A stretch of DNA of 64,000 nucleotides from Prosthecobacter sp. GTDB lineage: Bacteria; Verrucomicrobiota; Verrucomicrobiia; Verrucomicrobiales; Verrucomicrobiaceae. Made by a program: the position numbers and the translations under genes. The DNA lies in assembly GCF_034366625.1 (NCBI RefSeq), contig NZ_JAXMIH010000006.1:248001-312000 (forward strand), read 5' to 3'. Within the stretch, counting starts at the first letter, position 1. Each line of letters starts with the position of its first letter. The notes under the pieces were generated by a model. It worked only from the letters and a program-made list of their open reading frames with translations, did not search any database and was not told the origin of the DNA. Of this stretch, positions 32,887 through 41,405 are shown in pieces.

Positions 32887-34400
32887 CGGCGCCACTGATA
32901 CATCCAGCGTTCAGAGATCACCTTCGCTCCATCTTTCAGCTCCATCATGATCTCCAGCAGATTGCTTTTCTCCGGCACATCGAGTTTGAAGAAGGCACGC
33001 CAGCCGCCGGTCTCGTTGTTGCGCATCACACGCTTGTCCAGCACCTTCCCCTCGCCACCGCTGAGCACCACGTCGATGTCAGGCGTCCATTTGTCATCGT
33101 GCGGATTAACCGTCAGTCTCTGCGGCGCAAAGTCGATGACATAAAGATGATCGTCCGAGTCCATCACAAAGCCGCGCCGTGAACTGGTGACCTTGTACAA
33201 GCCACCCGGCTCATGCTGGTCGAGCCAGTTGAGCTTATACTCGACCTTCAACGGTTCCGCAGGCGTGGCGGGCAGTTGATCAGGCTTCCACATCGCCACG
33301 ATGTTGTCCCAAGTCTCTTCGCCGGTGGAAAGCTCGACCAGCGTCACGGCTCCTTTGCCAAACCCGCTCATCGGCTCCACCCACACTGCGGGACGACGAT
33401 GATAGTTGGCTTCGAGATCCTGGAAGTTGTTGAAGTCGCGGTCACGCTCCGCGAGGCCGAAGCCTTGGAGCTTGTCCGTCTCGAAAATGCTCAGGCGCAG
33501 GTCTCGGCTGACATCCAGCGGCCGCCAGATCGTTGGGCCATCTGCGATCTCGACCTGCAAACCGTCCGAATCATGCACCTCGGGGCGAAAATCATAAGGT
33601 TTGGGATTCGAGTTTTCGCCGAACCAGAACATGCTCGAGAACGGCGCGATGCCGAGCATCTTCACCGGCTTGCGCAGATGCAGTGTGGCCTTGATCTTCA
33701 TCTCAGTGGTCACGCCCGGTGCGGTTTCAAACTGGTATGCGCCCGTGATGCTCGGGCCATTGAGCAGCGCGAGCAGTTTGAACGATTTGTCGCCCGTCTT
33801 CGGCTGCTGAAACCAGAAATGGGTGAAATCGGGAAACTCCTCCGGCTCTCCGCCGATGGTGTTCACCGCCACCGCACGCGCTGAGATGCCGTAGCCGAGT
33901 TTTGTCGTCACCGCGCGGAAATAACTCGCGCCCATGAACACCATGAACTCGAACGGCCGGCCGATGAGAGAGTCGGGCGCGAGCACCTTGAAGCCCGCAT
34001 AGCCGACCGGGTTCCTAGCATTGGCTGGCAGCTCAAGGTCATGGTAGTTAAAATGGGTGCGATCAAAGGGCACATTCACGGTGGAGGCCGTCTGCATGTT
34101 GTAAAAGATGACGGGCTTCTTGAACATCCATCCAGGATGGAAGAACTCCACGCGACAAGTTTCCCCGAGGTCTCCAAACAGGGCTTTTTTTCCATCGAAA
34201 ATGATCTTCCGATGCCCGTCGTATTTCAGGCTGTCAAAAAACGGGTCGAGCTGCTGCGTTGGTGCCTGGTAGGGCTGAAGCGCGAGCTGCGCGGCCACTT
34301 TCTCCAGATTCGCAAAGTCTTTGACCGATTCCAAGGCCACTTGGGCGAGGCACGGACTGGCAAACAACGTGAGAAGAGAAAGCGGGAGGGGAAACTTCAT
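32883..34400 (-). CDS. opgG: Periplasmic glucan biosynthesis protein OpgG/OpgD
   Basis: 505 residues from ATG 34400 (MKFPLPLSLLTLFASPCLAQ signal peptide); the frame runs further upstream without a plausible leader. Family blocks: DFANLEKVAAQLALQPYQAP, LDPFFDSLKYDGHRKIIF, FEFMVFMGASYFRAV, GYGISARAVAVNT, and GLAERDRDFNNFQDLEANYH with the conserved NFQD-E motif, followed by WVEPMSGFGKGAVTLVE. It helps form or branch osmoregulated periplasmic glucans. Its usual partner OpgH (glucosyltransferase) is not in this window. Coupled instead to rsgA. Confidence 0.93.
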   Translation of the reverse strand: MKFPLPLSLLTLFASPCLAQVALESVKDFANLEKVAAQLALQPYQAPTQQLDPFFDSLKYDGHRKIIFDGKKALFGDLGETCRVEFFHPGWMFKKPVIFYNMQTASTVNVPFDRTHFNYHDLELPANARNPVGYAGFKVLAPDSLIGRPFEFMVFMGASYFRAVTTKLGYGISARAVAVNTIGGEPEEFPDFTHFWFQQPKTGDKSFKLLALLNGPSITGAYQFETAPGVTTEMKIKATLHLRKPVKMLGIAPFSSMFWFGENSNPKPYDFRPEVHDSDGLQVEIADGPTIWRPLDVSRDLRLSIFETDKLQGFGLAERDRDFNNFQDLEANYHRRPAVWVEPMSGFGKGAVTLVELSTGEETWDNIVAMWKPDQLPATPAEPLKVEYKLNWLDQHEPGGLYKVTSSRRGFVMDSDDHLYVIDFAPQRLTVNPHDDKWTPDIDVVLSGGEGKVLDKRVMRNNETGGWRAFFKLDVPEKSNLLEIMMELKDGAKVISERWMYQWRR

Positions 34401-34496
34401 GCAGGAGGAGGCTAGAATGCAGCACAGGACATGCCAGTCAACCAGCGCGGCAGGAAGCTCTTGCCAGCAGATGGGCGAATGCAGCATCATCAAGGC

Positions 34497-35120
34497 ATGA
34501 GTTCAAACCCGCCCGCGAAGCTGTTGCCGGTCTTCCTTTTCAATGGTGCCTACATTGCCCTGGCGGTCGCCATGTCCATCTCACGAGGCAACCGCGAGTT
34601 CATCTTCTACATCGTTGTGATGCTCGTGCTCGTCGCCGTGATGAGCCTCGTCCACCGCCGGGTGAAGCTCACCACCGGCCTGTTGTGGGCCTTTTCCGCC
34701 TGGGGACTGGCCCACATGGCCGGCGGCCTCTGCCCGCTGCCCGCAGGCTGGCCCTACAATGGCGATCACGCGGTGCTCTACAGTTGGTGGATCATTCCCG
34801 AGCGGCTGAAATACGACCAGATCGTCCACGCCTACGGCTTCGGCATCACCACCTGGCTGTGCTGGCACATTCTGCGCAACGCCCTGCGTCAGCCCGACGG
34901 CGGCCCCGTACACCCGACTTTTGGCATGCTCACGCTGTGCGCCGCCGCAGGCATGGGTTTCGGTGCTTTGAACGAGGTCATTGAATTCATCGCCGTCCTC
35001 ACCATTCCAAACACCAACGTCGGCGGCTACGAAAACACCGGCTGGGATCTCGTCGCGAATCTCGTCGGCACCATCCTCGCAGCGCTGGCCATTCGTTTTA
35101 CCGCGAAATCTGCCGTGTGA
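34497..35120 (+). CDS. DUF2238-family integral membrane protein (YjdF-like)
   Basis: 207 residues from ATG 34497 (MSSNPPAKLLPVFLFNGAYI); the frame is open to 34431 but that segment is polar and lies over the opgG upstream region. Five or six helices, with family motifs WGLAHMAGGLCPLPAGWPYN, YDQIVHAYGFGITTW, GFGALNEVIEFIAVL and GGYENTGWDLVANLVGTILA. Function unknown. Its gene points away from opgG; a weak CTGAGC-CTG-GCTCAG hairpin (35147-35161) lies just after its stop and overlaps the stop of the convergent gene. Confidence 0.82.
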   Translation: MSSNPPAKLLPVFLFNGAYIALAVAMSISRGNREFIFYIVVMLVLVAVMSLVHRRVKLTTGLLWAFSAWGLAHMAGGLCPLPAGWPYNGDHAVLYSWWIIPERLKYDQIVHAYGFGITTWLCWHILRNALRQPDGGPVHPTFGMLTLCAAAGMGFGALNEVIEFIAVLTIPNTNVGGYENTGWDLVANLVGTILAALAIRFTAKSAV

Positions 35121-35156
35121 ATCGGACGGCTGGCAAAGGACGCGCCTGAGCCTGGC

Positions 35157-36461
35157 TCAGACGGTTTGGAATTCAGCCAGTGAGCCGTTGCTCGATCCAA
35201 ACTGATCTACCTCCGCACCCATCTGCTGAAGCATGGAGACGAAGAGATTGCTCAGGGGTGTGTTGGCATCGCGTTTGAAGGCGAGGTGTTTGCCGTGCTG
35301 GAAGCCACCGCCGGCGAGGAGGATGGGGAGGTTGGTGTTGTCGTGCGTGTTCGCGTCGCCCATGTTGCTGCCGTAGAGGATCATCGTGCGGTCTAGCAGG
35401 CGCGCATCGCCATCGGGCTTGGTGGCGAGGTTTTGGAGGAGCTTGTGCAGCAGCGCCATCTGCTGGCGGTCGGCGTCTTCAAGTTGTTTTACTTTTTCGA
35501 CGGCCTGGCCGTGGTGGCTGAGGTTGTGGTAGCCGTCGGTGGTGTTTTGATCGGGATGCAGTTTGAAAACCGGCGTGGCAAAGGCATCGACCATCAGCGT
35601 GACGATGCGCGTGCTGTCAGACTCCAGCGCGAGCTGCGCCATGGCGAGCATGAGGTCAAATTTTTCAAAGAAGAGCTTCTTGTCCTGGATGTCGGCGGGC
35701 GGTGGCTGCTGCGTTGCGGGCTTGGGCCTGAGTTCCCACTCGCGGGCGGTGAGCAGGCGCTCCTCCACCTCGCGCACGGAGGTGAGGTATTGATCGAGCC
35801 GCGCCTTGTCATCGCTGCCGAGGCTGCGGCTGAACTGCTTAGTGTCATCGAGCAGTGTGTCGAGGATGCTGCCGCGTTCTTCGAGGCGACGGAGCTGCTT
35901 TTGCACCGCCGCAGGATCGCCCTGGACGAACATTTTCTGAAACAAGGCGGGAGCGCTGTCCTCGGCAGGCAGCAGCACGCCATCGCGTGTCCAGGAGAGG
36001 CTGCGGTTCGCCTTGTCGATGTTCACGCCGAGGTTCAGCGTCGGGAATCGCGTCACTTGCCCGAGCTTCTCCGCCGCGAACTGGTCGAGGGAGATTTGAT
36101 TGCGAAACCCGCTCTTCGTCGGCCCGCGTGCGGCGGTGAGGAAGCAGTTCTCCGTGCTGTGCCCGCCATTCACATCAGGATGCGAGAGTCCGCTGAACAC
36201 TGTGAAGTCTTTGCGGAAATCCGCGAGCGCCGAGAGGTAGGGCGACAACTCGTAATCACGCCCCGTGCCCTGCGGAAAGAATGGCTTCGGCAGCACGCCG
36301 AGGTTGTTCGAGATCAACAGCATGCGCTTCGGTGTCAGCGGTTTCGCGCCACGCGCAAACACCGGCATCAGGCACTCCAGCAGCGGCAAAGCCAGCGTGA
36401 CACCCGCACCGCGCAAGAAGCGGCGGCGCGGGAGGCTTTTGGCGATGTGAGGGGAGTTCAT
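35157..36461 (-). CDS. Tat-exported DUF1552 protein
   Basis: 434 residues. N-terminal twin-arginine signal LPRRRFLRGAGVTLALPLLE. DUF1552 follows over the whole protein (MLLISNNLGVLPKPFFPQG, LSHPDVNGGHSTENCFLTAA, SLDQFAAEKLG, DDKARLDQYLTSVREVEERL, TDGYHNLSHHG, YGSNMGDANTHDNTNLPILL). The fold is alkaline-phosphatase-like, related to DUF1501, and its role is unknown. The normal partner is the DUF1587-DUF1585 cytochrome, encoded just upstream here but separated from it by a SUKH-like gene. Probably the last gene of the 17-kb minus-strand operon. Confidence 0.9.
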   Translation of the reverse strand: MNSPHIAKSLPRRRFLRGAGVTLALPLLECLMPVFARGAKPLTPKRMLLISNNLGVLPKPFFPQGTGRDYELSPYLSALADFRKDFTVFSGLSHPDVNGGHSTENCFLTAARGPTKSGFRNQISLDQFAAEKLGQVTRFPTLNLGVNIDKANRSLSWTRDGVLLPAEDSAPALFQKMFVQGDPAAVQKQLRRLEERGSILDTLLDDTKQFSRSLGSDDKARLDQYLTSVREVEERLLTAREWELRPKPATQQPPPADIQDKKLFFEKFDLMLAMAQLALESDSTRIVTLMVDAFATPVFKLHPDQNTTDGYHNLSHHGQAVEKVKQLEDADRQQMALLHKLLQNLATKPDGDARLLDRTMILYGSNMGDANTHDNTNLPILLAGGGFQHGKHLAFKRDANTPLSNLFVSMLQQMGAEVDQFGSSNGSLAEFQTV

Positions 36462-36470
36462 GCTGATTTG

Positions 36471-36899
36471 TTACTCTTGATAGACTCTTCCCATCTGGGC
36501 CACGAACTCGTTGAAACTTGAAGCAACCGTCATCGCTTCATCAGGCTCCAGTCCAATGCATGGCAATGCCACAATAGTCCAAGGAGTGCCGTTTCGGGTG
36601 TCAAAAGCCAAGATCTCACCACCTCCGTTACTACCAAAGGCAAAGAACCCGGGTGCGTATTTCGGAACTTCATATCCAACACCAAACTCAATCACGTCCT
36701 CAGCGTTCCATATTTGAAACCAGCCGGGTTGAACACCCAATTCGCCTTCGCCGCCATTCGTTTGGCGCAGGAACGTCAAATAATCCTCCGGCAGATTATA
36801 ACCTGATTCAGAGGCGAGTTTAGCGACCATGGTTTCGGTCGCTGGAGGCTGGCGATCCCAAGCAGCGGAGGCATCTTGAATGAGTTCGATAATGGTCAT
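36471..36899 (-). CDS. SUKH/SMI1-KNR4-family protein, immunity-like
   Basis: 142 residues from ATG 36899 (MTIIELIQDASAAWDRQPPA). SUKH-1 pattern: YNLPEDYLTFLRQTNGGEGE early, then the F-x-I-W motif (WFQIWNAEDVIEFG), APGFFAFGSNGGGEILAFDT, and a short C-terminal helix. In bacteria these proteins usually neutralise a polymorphic toxin, or serve as general binding modules. No toxin gene lies beside it. Its base composition is visibly more AT-rich than the flanking genes, and it sits between two genes that are normally adjacent, so it looks inserted. Confidence 0.8.
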   Translation of the reverse strand: MTIIELIQDASAAWDRQPPATETMVAKLASESGYNLPEDYLTFLRQTNGGEGELGVQPGWFQIWNAEDVIEFGVGYEVPKYAPGFFAFGSNGGGEILAFDTRNGTPWTIVALPCIGLEPDEAMTVASSFNEFVAQMGRVYQE

Positions 36900-36929
36900 G
36901 TCTGTATGACTTGAATGAGGTAGCACACC

Positions 36930-39392
36930 TCAATCTTTCTGACCTCCGAGAAAAATGCGGCTCTGCACCAGCGCATGCAGCAAATCGCCAACGCGATAGC
37001 CATCTTTCGCACATGCATCGAGCATCAACTCGATCTCTGGACGATCCGAAAAGCGCACGGGTGTGCCGGTGGCGTAGATCGTGAATTGATGGAGTAGATT
37101 GCGGGCGAGCTGGCGCGGATTGGAGGCGAGGTGGGCCTTGAGATCTCGGATGTTTTGGAAGCTGCGGCCATCCAGCAGCTTGCCGCTGGCATCGACGTGG
37201 GCGGCAAGCGTGTAAGCGTAATCATGGCCGGCACGGTCGATGCCGGTGATGCGCTCGCCTTCCTCCAGGCCGCGATAACGCGTGCGCCAGCCGCCGAGGA
37301 TGTCGAAGTTTTCCAGCGCGAGGCCAACCGGATCAAATCGCGCATGACAAGCGGCGCAGGATTTGGATTTCGTGTGCAGGGCGAGCAGATCGCGGATGGT
37401 TTTGGCACCGCGAATGTCCGGCTCGACGGCAGGGACGCTGGCGGGCGGCGGCGGTGGTGGTTCGCCGATGAGGCGCTCCATGATCCAGGCACCGCGCACG
37501 ACGGGCGAGGTGGTGGTGCCGTTGGCGGTGACTTTCAAAATGGCGGCCTGCGTCAGGAGTCCACCAAGCGGGCTGTCCTTCGGCAGCGTGACCTGGTGCA
37601 TCGCCGAGCCGCTGAGTGGCTGGAGCGCATAGTGTTTTGCCAGGCGGTCGTTGGCGAAGATGAAATCGGCATCCACAAGCACCTTGGCGGGCAGGTTGTC
37701 GCGAATCATCGCGGTGACGAAGGCGCGTGTTTCCATCTCCATGCTTTCGACGAGATAATCATCGAAGCGATATTCGGGATAGAGTCGGATGTCCGGCTCG
37801 TCGCGGCGGATGTGGCGGAGATTGAGCCAGTAGTCGGTGAAACTTCGAATGAAGCGCTCAAAGCCGCTGCTGGTGATGAGACGCTCGGTTTCACGTTTGA
37901 GCACCTCTTTCTCACGGAGCTGCTTTTTCGCCGCCAGTTCGCTCAGGACGGCATCGGGCCGAGTATTCGTCAAAAAATGCGAGAGACGTGAGGCGATGGC
38001 AAAATGATCGTCTTCACGTTCCGGCTCCCGCAGATACAAGTAGTGCCCGGAGCAGAGGAAGGCTTTGTAACCGGCCAGCATCGACTCGTTGAACGGCGCT
38101 TTTTCATTGAGCCGGCTTTGGATGAGCGCATCGAACGTCTGCAGCGCCTCCTCAGCGATGGGTTCGCGTGCGACGAGCTTCACGAAGCGACGCAGCAGCG
38201 TTTTGGGGTCTTGGGTGGGCGAATAACCGAACAACACGCGATGCGATGGTGGCGGCCATGTTGCCGATGAGATCGGTCCCTCGACTTCGAGCCATTGAAA
38301 AGCGACGCCGGGTTGTCCCCCTTCAGGAAACGGCGGGTAGCGATAGGTTGGCGGGCCGCCTTTGACATTGCGGGCGAGCGGCACAGGCAGGCCGAGCAGG
38401 CTGTATTCAAAGGTCTCGCCAGGAAGCAGGCGGATGATCGTCTCAAAGGTCGTTTTCTCCGGCGGCACGTCCATAATGCCGCCTGTCGCGCGGACATCGC
38501 CGGACACATCGGGGCCGGAGGGCTTGCGCGCACGGAAAGTCATCGGCACCGGCTGAGTGGCTGGCTTGAGTTGATGGCCCTGCAACTGCAACACGGCGCG
38601 CGCGGAGAAGCGCACCTTGTATTCTCCCGGCAGCCTCGCGACGAAGCCCTTCGGGTAGCCGTAGTAGGGCCAGTGGGCGGAGCGAAAGAGCGCGAGTTCG
38701 AGCGTGGGATCGTCGCGCATGGCATCGAGCTGCTTCGGATCGACGGCTTGGTTGTCCTTGGCGAAGAACATCGCTTCGCGCTCGCCAAAGGTGGATTTAT
38801 CCGTGAACAAACTCGTGCCTACAGCGCGGAACTTTGTCACCGCAGGCGGTTTGGGTTCGGTGGACATCGCCGCACGCAGCGCAGCTTCGGCGGCATCAAG
38901 ATAGGCCGTGAGCTGCACGCGCGACATGTCGAGCGTTTCGGCGCATTTGTTGAAATGATGCCCCTCGCGGTCCTCGGGTAGCATGTCACGGATGTCGAGG
39001 CTCGGGAGCTGGAGGACATCGCGGAGGTTCTGTTCGTATTCGTCGCGATTCATCCGCCGCAACGGCCCGCGGCCATCCGCGACGACTTCGGCGTGATCTA
39101 CTGCATGAATCGAGGTGGCAAGCGACTTCACCAAGGCGGCACGTTGCTCCGCAGACAAATCCTCGGCCTTCGGAGGCATCTCACCTTTCTCGACGCGGTC
39201 GTGGATGCGAATCCAACGCTCGCGCGTGGCGTGATCGGTGAGATCAAACTTCAGCGCGGTGAGATCGAGACTGCCTTTGGCGGTTTCCTTGTCGTGGCAC
39301 TCGATGCAGCTCTGCTCGATCTGGGGCGGCACAGTTTGAGATTGCACCGCAGAGATGGGGAGAACGCAGAGGATGACGAGGGCGCGATTCAT
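36930..39392 (-). CDS. DUF1587/1592/1588/1585 planctomycete-type cytochrome c protein
   Basis: 820 residues from ATG 39392, which overlaps the upstream stop (ATGA). Signal peptide MNRALVILCVLPISAVQS, then a haem motif C-I-E-C-H in IEQSCIECHDKETAKGSLDL. DUF1587 follows around 95-160 (MNRDEYEQNLRDVLQLPSLD), DUF1592/1595 in the middle (FLTNTRPDAVLSELAAKKQL, YWLNLRHIRRDEPDIRLYPE), then DUF1588 with a second C-A-A-C-H motif (KSKSCAACHARFDPVGLALE) and C-terminal DUF1585 (FQNIRDLKAHLASNPRQLAR). Thought to be a secreted electron-transfer or oxidative module. Partner of the DUF1552 protein. Confidence 0.9.
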   Translation of the reverse strand: MNRALVILCVLPISAVQSQTVPPQIEQSCIECHDKETAKGSLDLTALKFDLTDHATRERWIRIHDRVEKGEMPPKAEDLSAEQRAALVKSLATSIHAVDHAEVVADGRGPLRRMNRDEYEQNLRDVLQLPSLDIRDMLPEDREGHHFNKCAETLDMSRVQLTAYLDAAEAALRAAMSTEPKPPAVTKFRAVGTSLFTDKSTFGEREAMFFAKDNQAVDPKQLDAMRDDPTLELALFRSAHWPYYGYPKGFVARLPGEYKVRFSARAVLQLQGHQLKPATQPVPMTFRARKPSGPDVSGDVRATGGIMDVPPEKTTFETIIRLLPGETFEYSLLGLPVPLARNVKGGPPTYRYPPFPEGGQPGVAFQWLEVEGPISSATWPPPSHRVLFGYSPTQDPKTLLRRFVKLVAREPIAEEALQTFDALIQSRLNEKAPFNESMLAGYKAFLCSGHYLYLREPEREDDHFAIASRLSHFLTNTRPDAVLSELAAKKQLREKEVLKRETERLITSSGFERFIRSFTDYWLNLRHIRRDEPDIRLYPEYRFDDYLVESMEMETRAFVTAMIRDNLPAKVLVDADFIFANDRLAKHYALQPLSGSAMHQVTLPKDSPLGGLLTQAAILKVTANGTTTSPVVRGAWIMERLIGEPPPPPPASVPAVEPDIRGAKTIRDLLALHTKSKSCAACHARFDPVGLALENFDILGGWRTRYRGLEEGERITGIDRAGHDYAYTLAAHVDASGKLLDGRSFQNIRDLKAHLASNPRQLARNLLHQFTIYATGTPVRFSDRPEIELMLDACAKDGYRVGDLLHALVQSRIFLGGQKD

Positions 39393-40372
39393 CGTTTCAC
39401 GTTGAGGCATTCGTTGAGGTGATCGCTGTCGTAGGCGTGGACGTTGGTGATGCGCATCTCCTCCATGCCGGTGCTTTTCTCGACGCTGCCTTCGATTTGA
39501 TCCACCAACTGTTCGCGCGTCAGCCGCCAGACGACTTTGCCATCGGTGGTGATTTCGGCGAGGAGATCGCGGCCTTCGTCAGCGGTTTTGAGGTGGAAGT
39601 CACCGCAGGCGATGAGGACGTGCCCGTTGCTCGACTGCGACATGCCGAGCAGATAGCGACAAGAAAGGCCGAGGTCTTCGATGGTCCAACAATGCTTGGT
39701 TTTGCCCGCTGCGTCGATGTGGAGCAACTGACAACCGGTGGAGGTCGCGACGAACAACGAGCCATCGCCCGGCTGTAACATGGCGAAGGCCTTTTTCACA
39801 GTGGGCGTGGGTTTCAGCAGCGGATTGAGCGCAATGCCTTGCAAAAGTTTGCCGGTCTTGGTTTCGACCTTGAGCAGCGTTTTGCGTCCGTATTGGCCGA
39901 CCCAAAAGGCGTTCTCTCCCGGCACGGCGCGGATCATGCGATAGCGAAAATGCAGTGGATCGTCTTTGAGGTCGGGCAGCGGAGTTTCGCTCATGACGGC
40001 TCCGCTGCGGTCCACGATGCGGATCTGGCTCACGCCGCTATCCATGAGCGCAAACTGCTCGCCGCCCTCCAGCACGGCGACGCTGTTTGCCTCCGCGCCT
40101 TTGGCACCAGCACGCGCCTTGTGATCCAGCACGAGCTTCTTCGCCGCATCAAACACCGCCAGTCCGCCGCGATGTGCATAGGCGATGCCGCCATCCGGCA
40201 GACGCCAGGCATCATAGATGCCGCCGTGGCCGGGATGCTTGAGGAGGTCAGTGACTTTGCCAGCGCGATTGATTTCGATGACCTGGCTGTCAGCAGCGAG
40301 GAGATAGCGCTCCTCGGCGGAGAGCCGCATCGCCAGCAAGGCACACAGGAGAAATGGGATCGCGAGCTTCAT
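39389..40372 (-). CDS. Secreted beta-propeller protein
   Basis: 327 residues with signal peptide MKLAIPFLLCALLAMRLSAE. Repeated strand motifs of 40-50 residues fit a PQQ- or NHL-like propeller: ERYLLAADSQVIEINRAGKV, DAWRLPDGGIAYAHRGGLAV, FWVGQYGRKTLLKVETKTGK and LLAEITTDGKVVWRLTREQ, followed by MEEMRITNVHAYD and the C-terminal HLNECLNVKR. No enzyme motif is visible; it could sense or bind a glycan. Coupled to the cytochrome gene by 4 nt. Confidence 0.75.
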   Translation of the reverse strand: MKLAIPFLLCALLAMRLSAEERYLLAADSQVIEINRAGKVTDLLKHPGHGGIYDAWRLPDGGIAYAHRGGLAVFDAAKKLVLDHKARAGAKGAEANSVAVLEGGEQFALMDSGVSQIRIVDRSGAVMSETPLPDLKDDPLHFRYRMIRAVPGENAFWVGQYGRKTLLKVETKTGKLLQGIALNPLLKPTPTVKKAFAMLQPGDGSLFVATSTGCQLLHIDAAGKTKHCWTIEDLGLSCRYLLGMSQSSNGHVLIACGDFHLKTADEGRDLLAEITTDGKVVWRLTREQLVDQIEGSVEKSTGMEEMRITNVHAYDSDHLNECLNVKR

Positions 40373-40387
40373 CGGGTTACAGGGAGT

Positions 40388-41365
40388 TTAGACGATGCCA
40401 TTCACCACATTTTCCAGCGGCTGCCCTGTCACCGCTGCGAGCGCGATGCGGGCCGACGTGCTGCGCATCTCGATCTTCGACTCCACACTGCAAAACGCCG
40501 CGTGGCAGGTGGCGATGAGGTTGGGCACCGCAGCTTCTTCGGCAGTGCGCAGTGGCTCGTCTTCGATCACATCGAGTCCGGCTCCTGCAATATGGCCTTC
40601 GCGCAAGGCGGCGAGGATGGCGGCTTTCTTGATGACGGCACCGCGGGCTGTGTTCACGACGAAGGCACCCGGTTTGAGCAGTGCAAGCTCGCGCTCGGCG
40701 ATGAGGTGATGCGTTTCGGCATTCAACGGACAATGTAGCGAGAGGACGTCGGTTTGGACGAGGAGTTCATCCAGCGTGCGAACGCGTGTGACTCCCACGG
40801 CTTTGTCCGCGCCGTTTGGCAGATACGGATCGTGGAAAATGACGAGGAAGCCGAGCGCTTTCGCCCGCAGCGCTGTCGCGGTGCCGATGCGACCGAGGCC
40901 GACGATGCCGAAGGTGAGCGTGCTGAGACGGCGGAGCTTTGGGCCGACTTTGATGTTCCATCCGAGCTGTTTCGCTTCAGCATCAAGAGGCATGATTTGG
41001 CGGCACAGGGCCATGGCGAGCGCGATGGCATGATCTGCGACCTCTTCGGTGCCGTAATCCGGCACGTTGCATACGGCGATGCCTCGCGCTCTCGCTGCGG
41101 CGATGTCCACGCTGTCAAAGCCGACGCCGTTGCGGATGATGGCGCGGCAGTTTTTGAGCTTGGCGATGCCTTGAGCCGTGAGCGGCATGTTGTGCCAGAT
41201 GATGATGGCGTTCGCACTGGCGATCTCGTCATCCAAGTCTGCGTCAGTGTCGCAGAGATGTCGCGTGACCTTTGCGGCACTGCCGATGATGGCTTTTTCG
41301 ATGGCGGACTCCGCATCGCCCTGCGGGGCGGTGCGCCAGTCGATGATGGCGATGGTGGGAGACAT
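40388..41365 (-). CDS. NAD-dependent D-2-hydroxyacid dehydrogenase (CtBP-like)
   Basis: 325 residues, cytoplasmic. NAD-binding motif GIVGLGRIGTATALRAKALG; catalytic Arg in NTARGAVI, Glu in LDVIEDEPL and His in TCHAAFCS. The aromatic-to-His substitutions and SVESKIEMRSTSA tail place it in the C-terminal-binding-protein branch of the family. It probably reduces or oxidises a 2-keto acid formed from a sugar acid. The only clearly cytoplasmic enzyme in the operon, suggesting processing of an imported product. Confidence 0.88.
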   Translation of the reverse strand: MSPTIAIIDWRTAPQGDAESAIEKAIIGSAAKVTRHLCDTDADLDDEIASANAIIIWHNMPLTAQGIAKLKNCRAIIRNGVGFDSVDIAAARARGIAVCNVPDYGTEEVADHAIALAMALCRQIMPLDAEAKQLGWNIKVGPKLRRLSTLTFGIVGLGRIGTATALRAKALGFLVIFHDPYLPNGADKAVGVTRVRTLDELLVQTDVLSLHCPLNAETHHLIAERELALLKPGAFVVNTARGAVIKKAAILAALREGHIAGAGLDVIEDEPLRTAEEAAVPNLIATCHAAFCSVESKIEMRSTSARIALAAVTGQPLENVVNGIV

Positions 41366-41405
41366 GAAATGGGAAGGATGGGAGGAATGCGACGGATGCA
41401 GGTGG

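Noticed and set aside
35147-35161. CTGAGC-CTG-GCTCAG hairpin between convergent genes as terminator
   Set aside because: Only a 6-bp stem, no T-run on either side, and it overlaps the DUF1552 stop; too weak to list as a terminator.
40374-40380. TGTAAC on the minus strand before the beta-propeller gene
   Set aside because: It lies only a few bases before the ATG with no KTCAG element at 16 nt, so it is not part of the ECF motif set.
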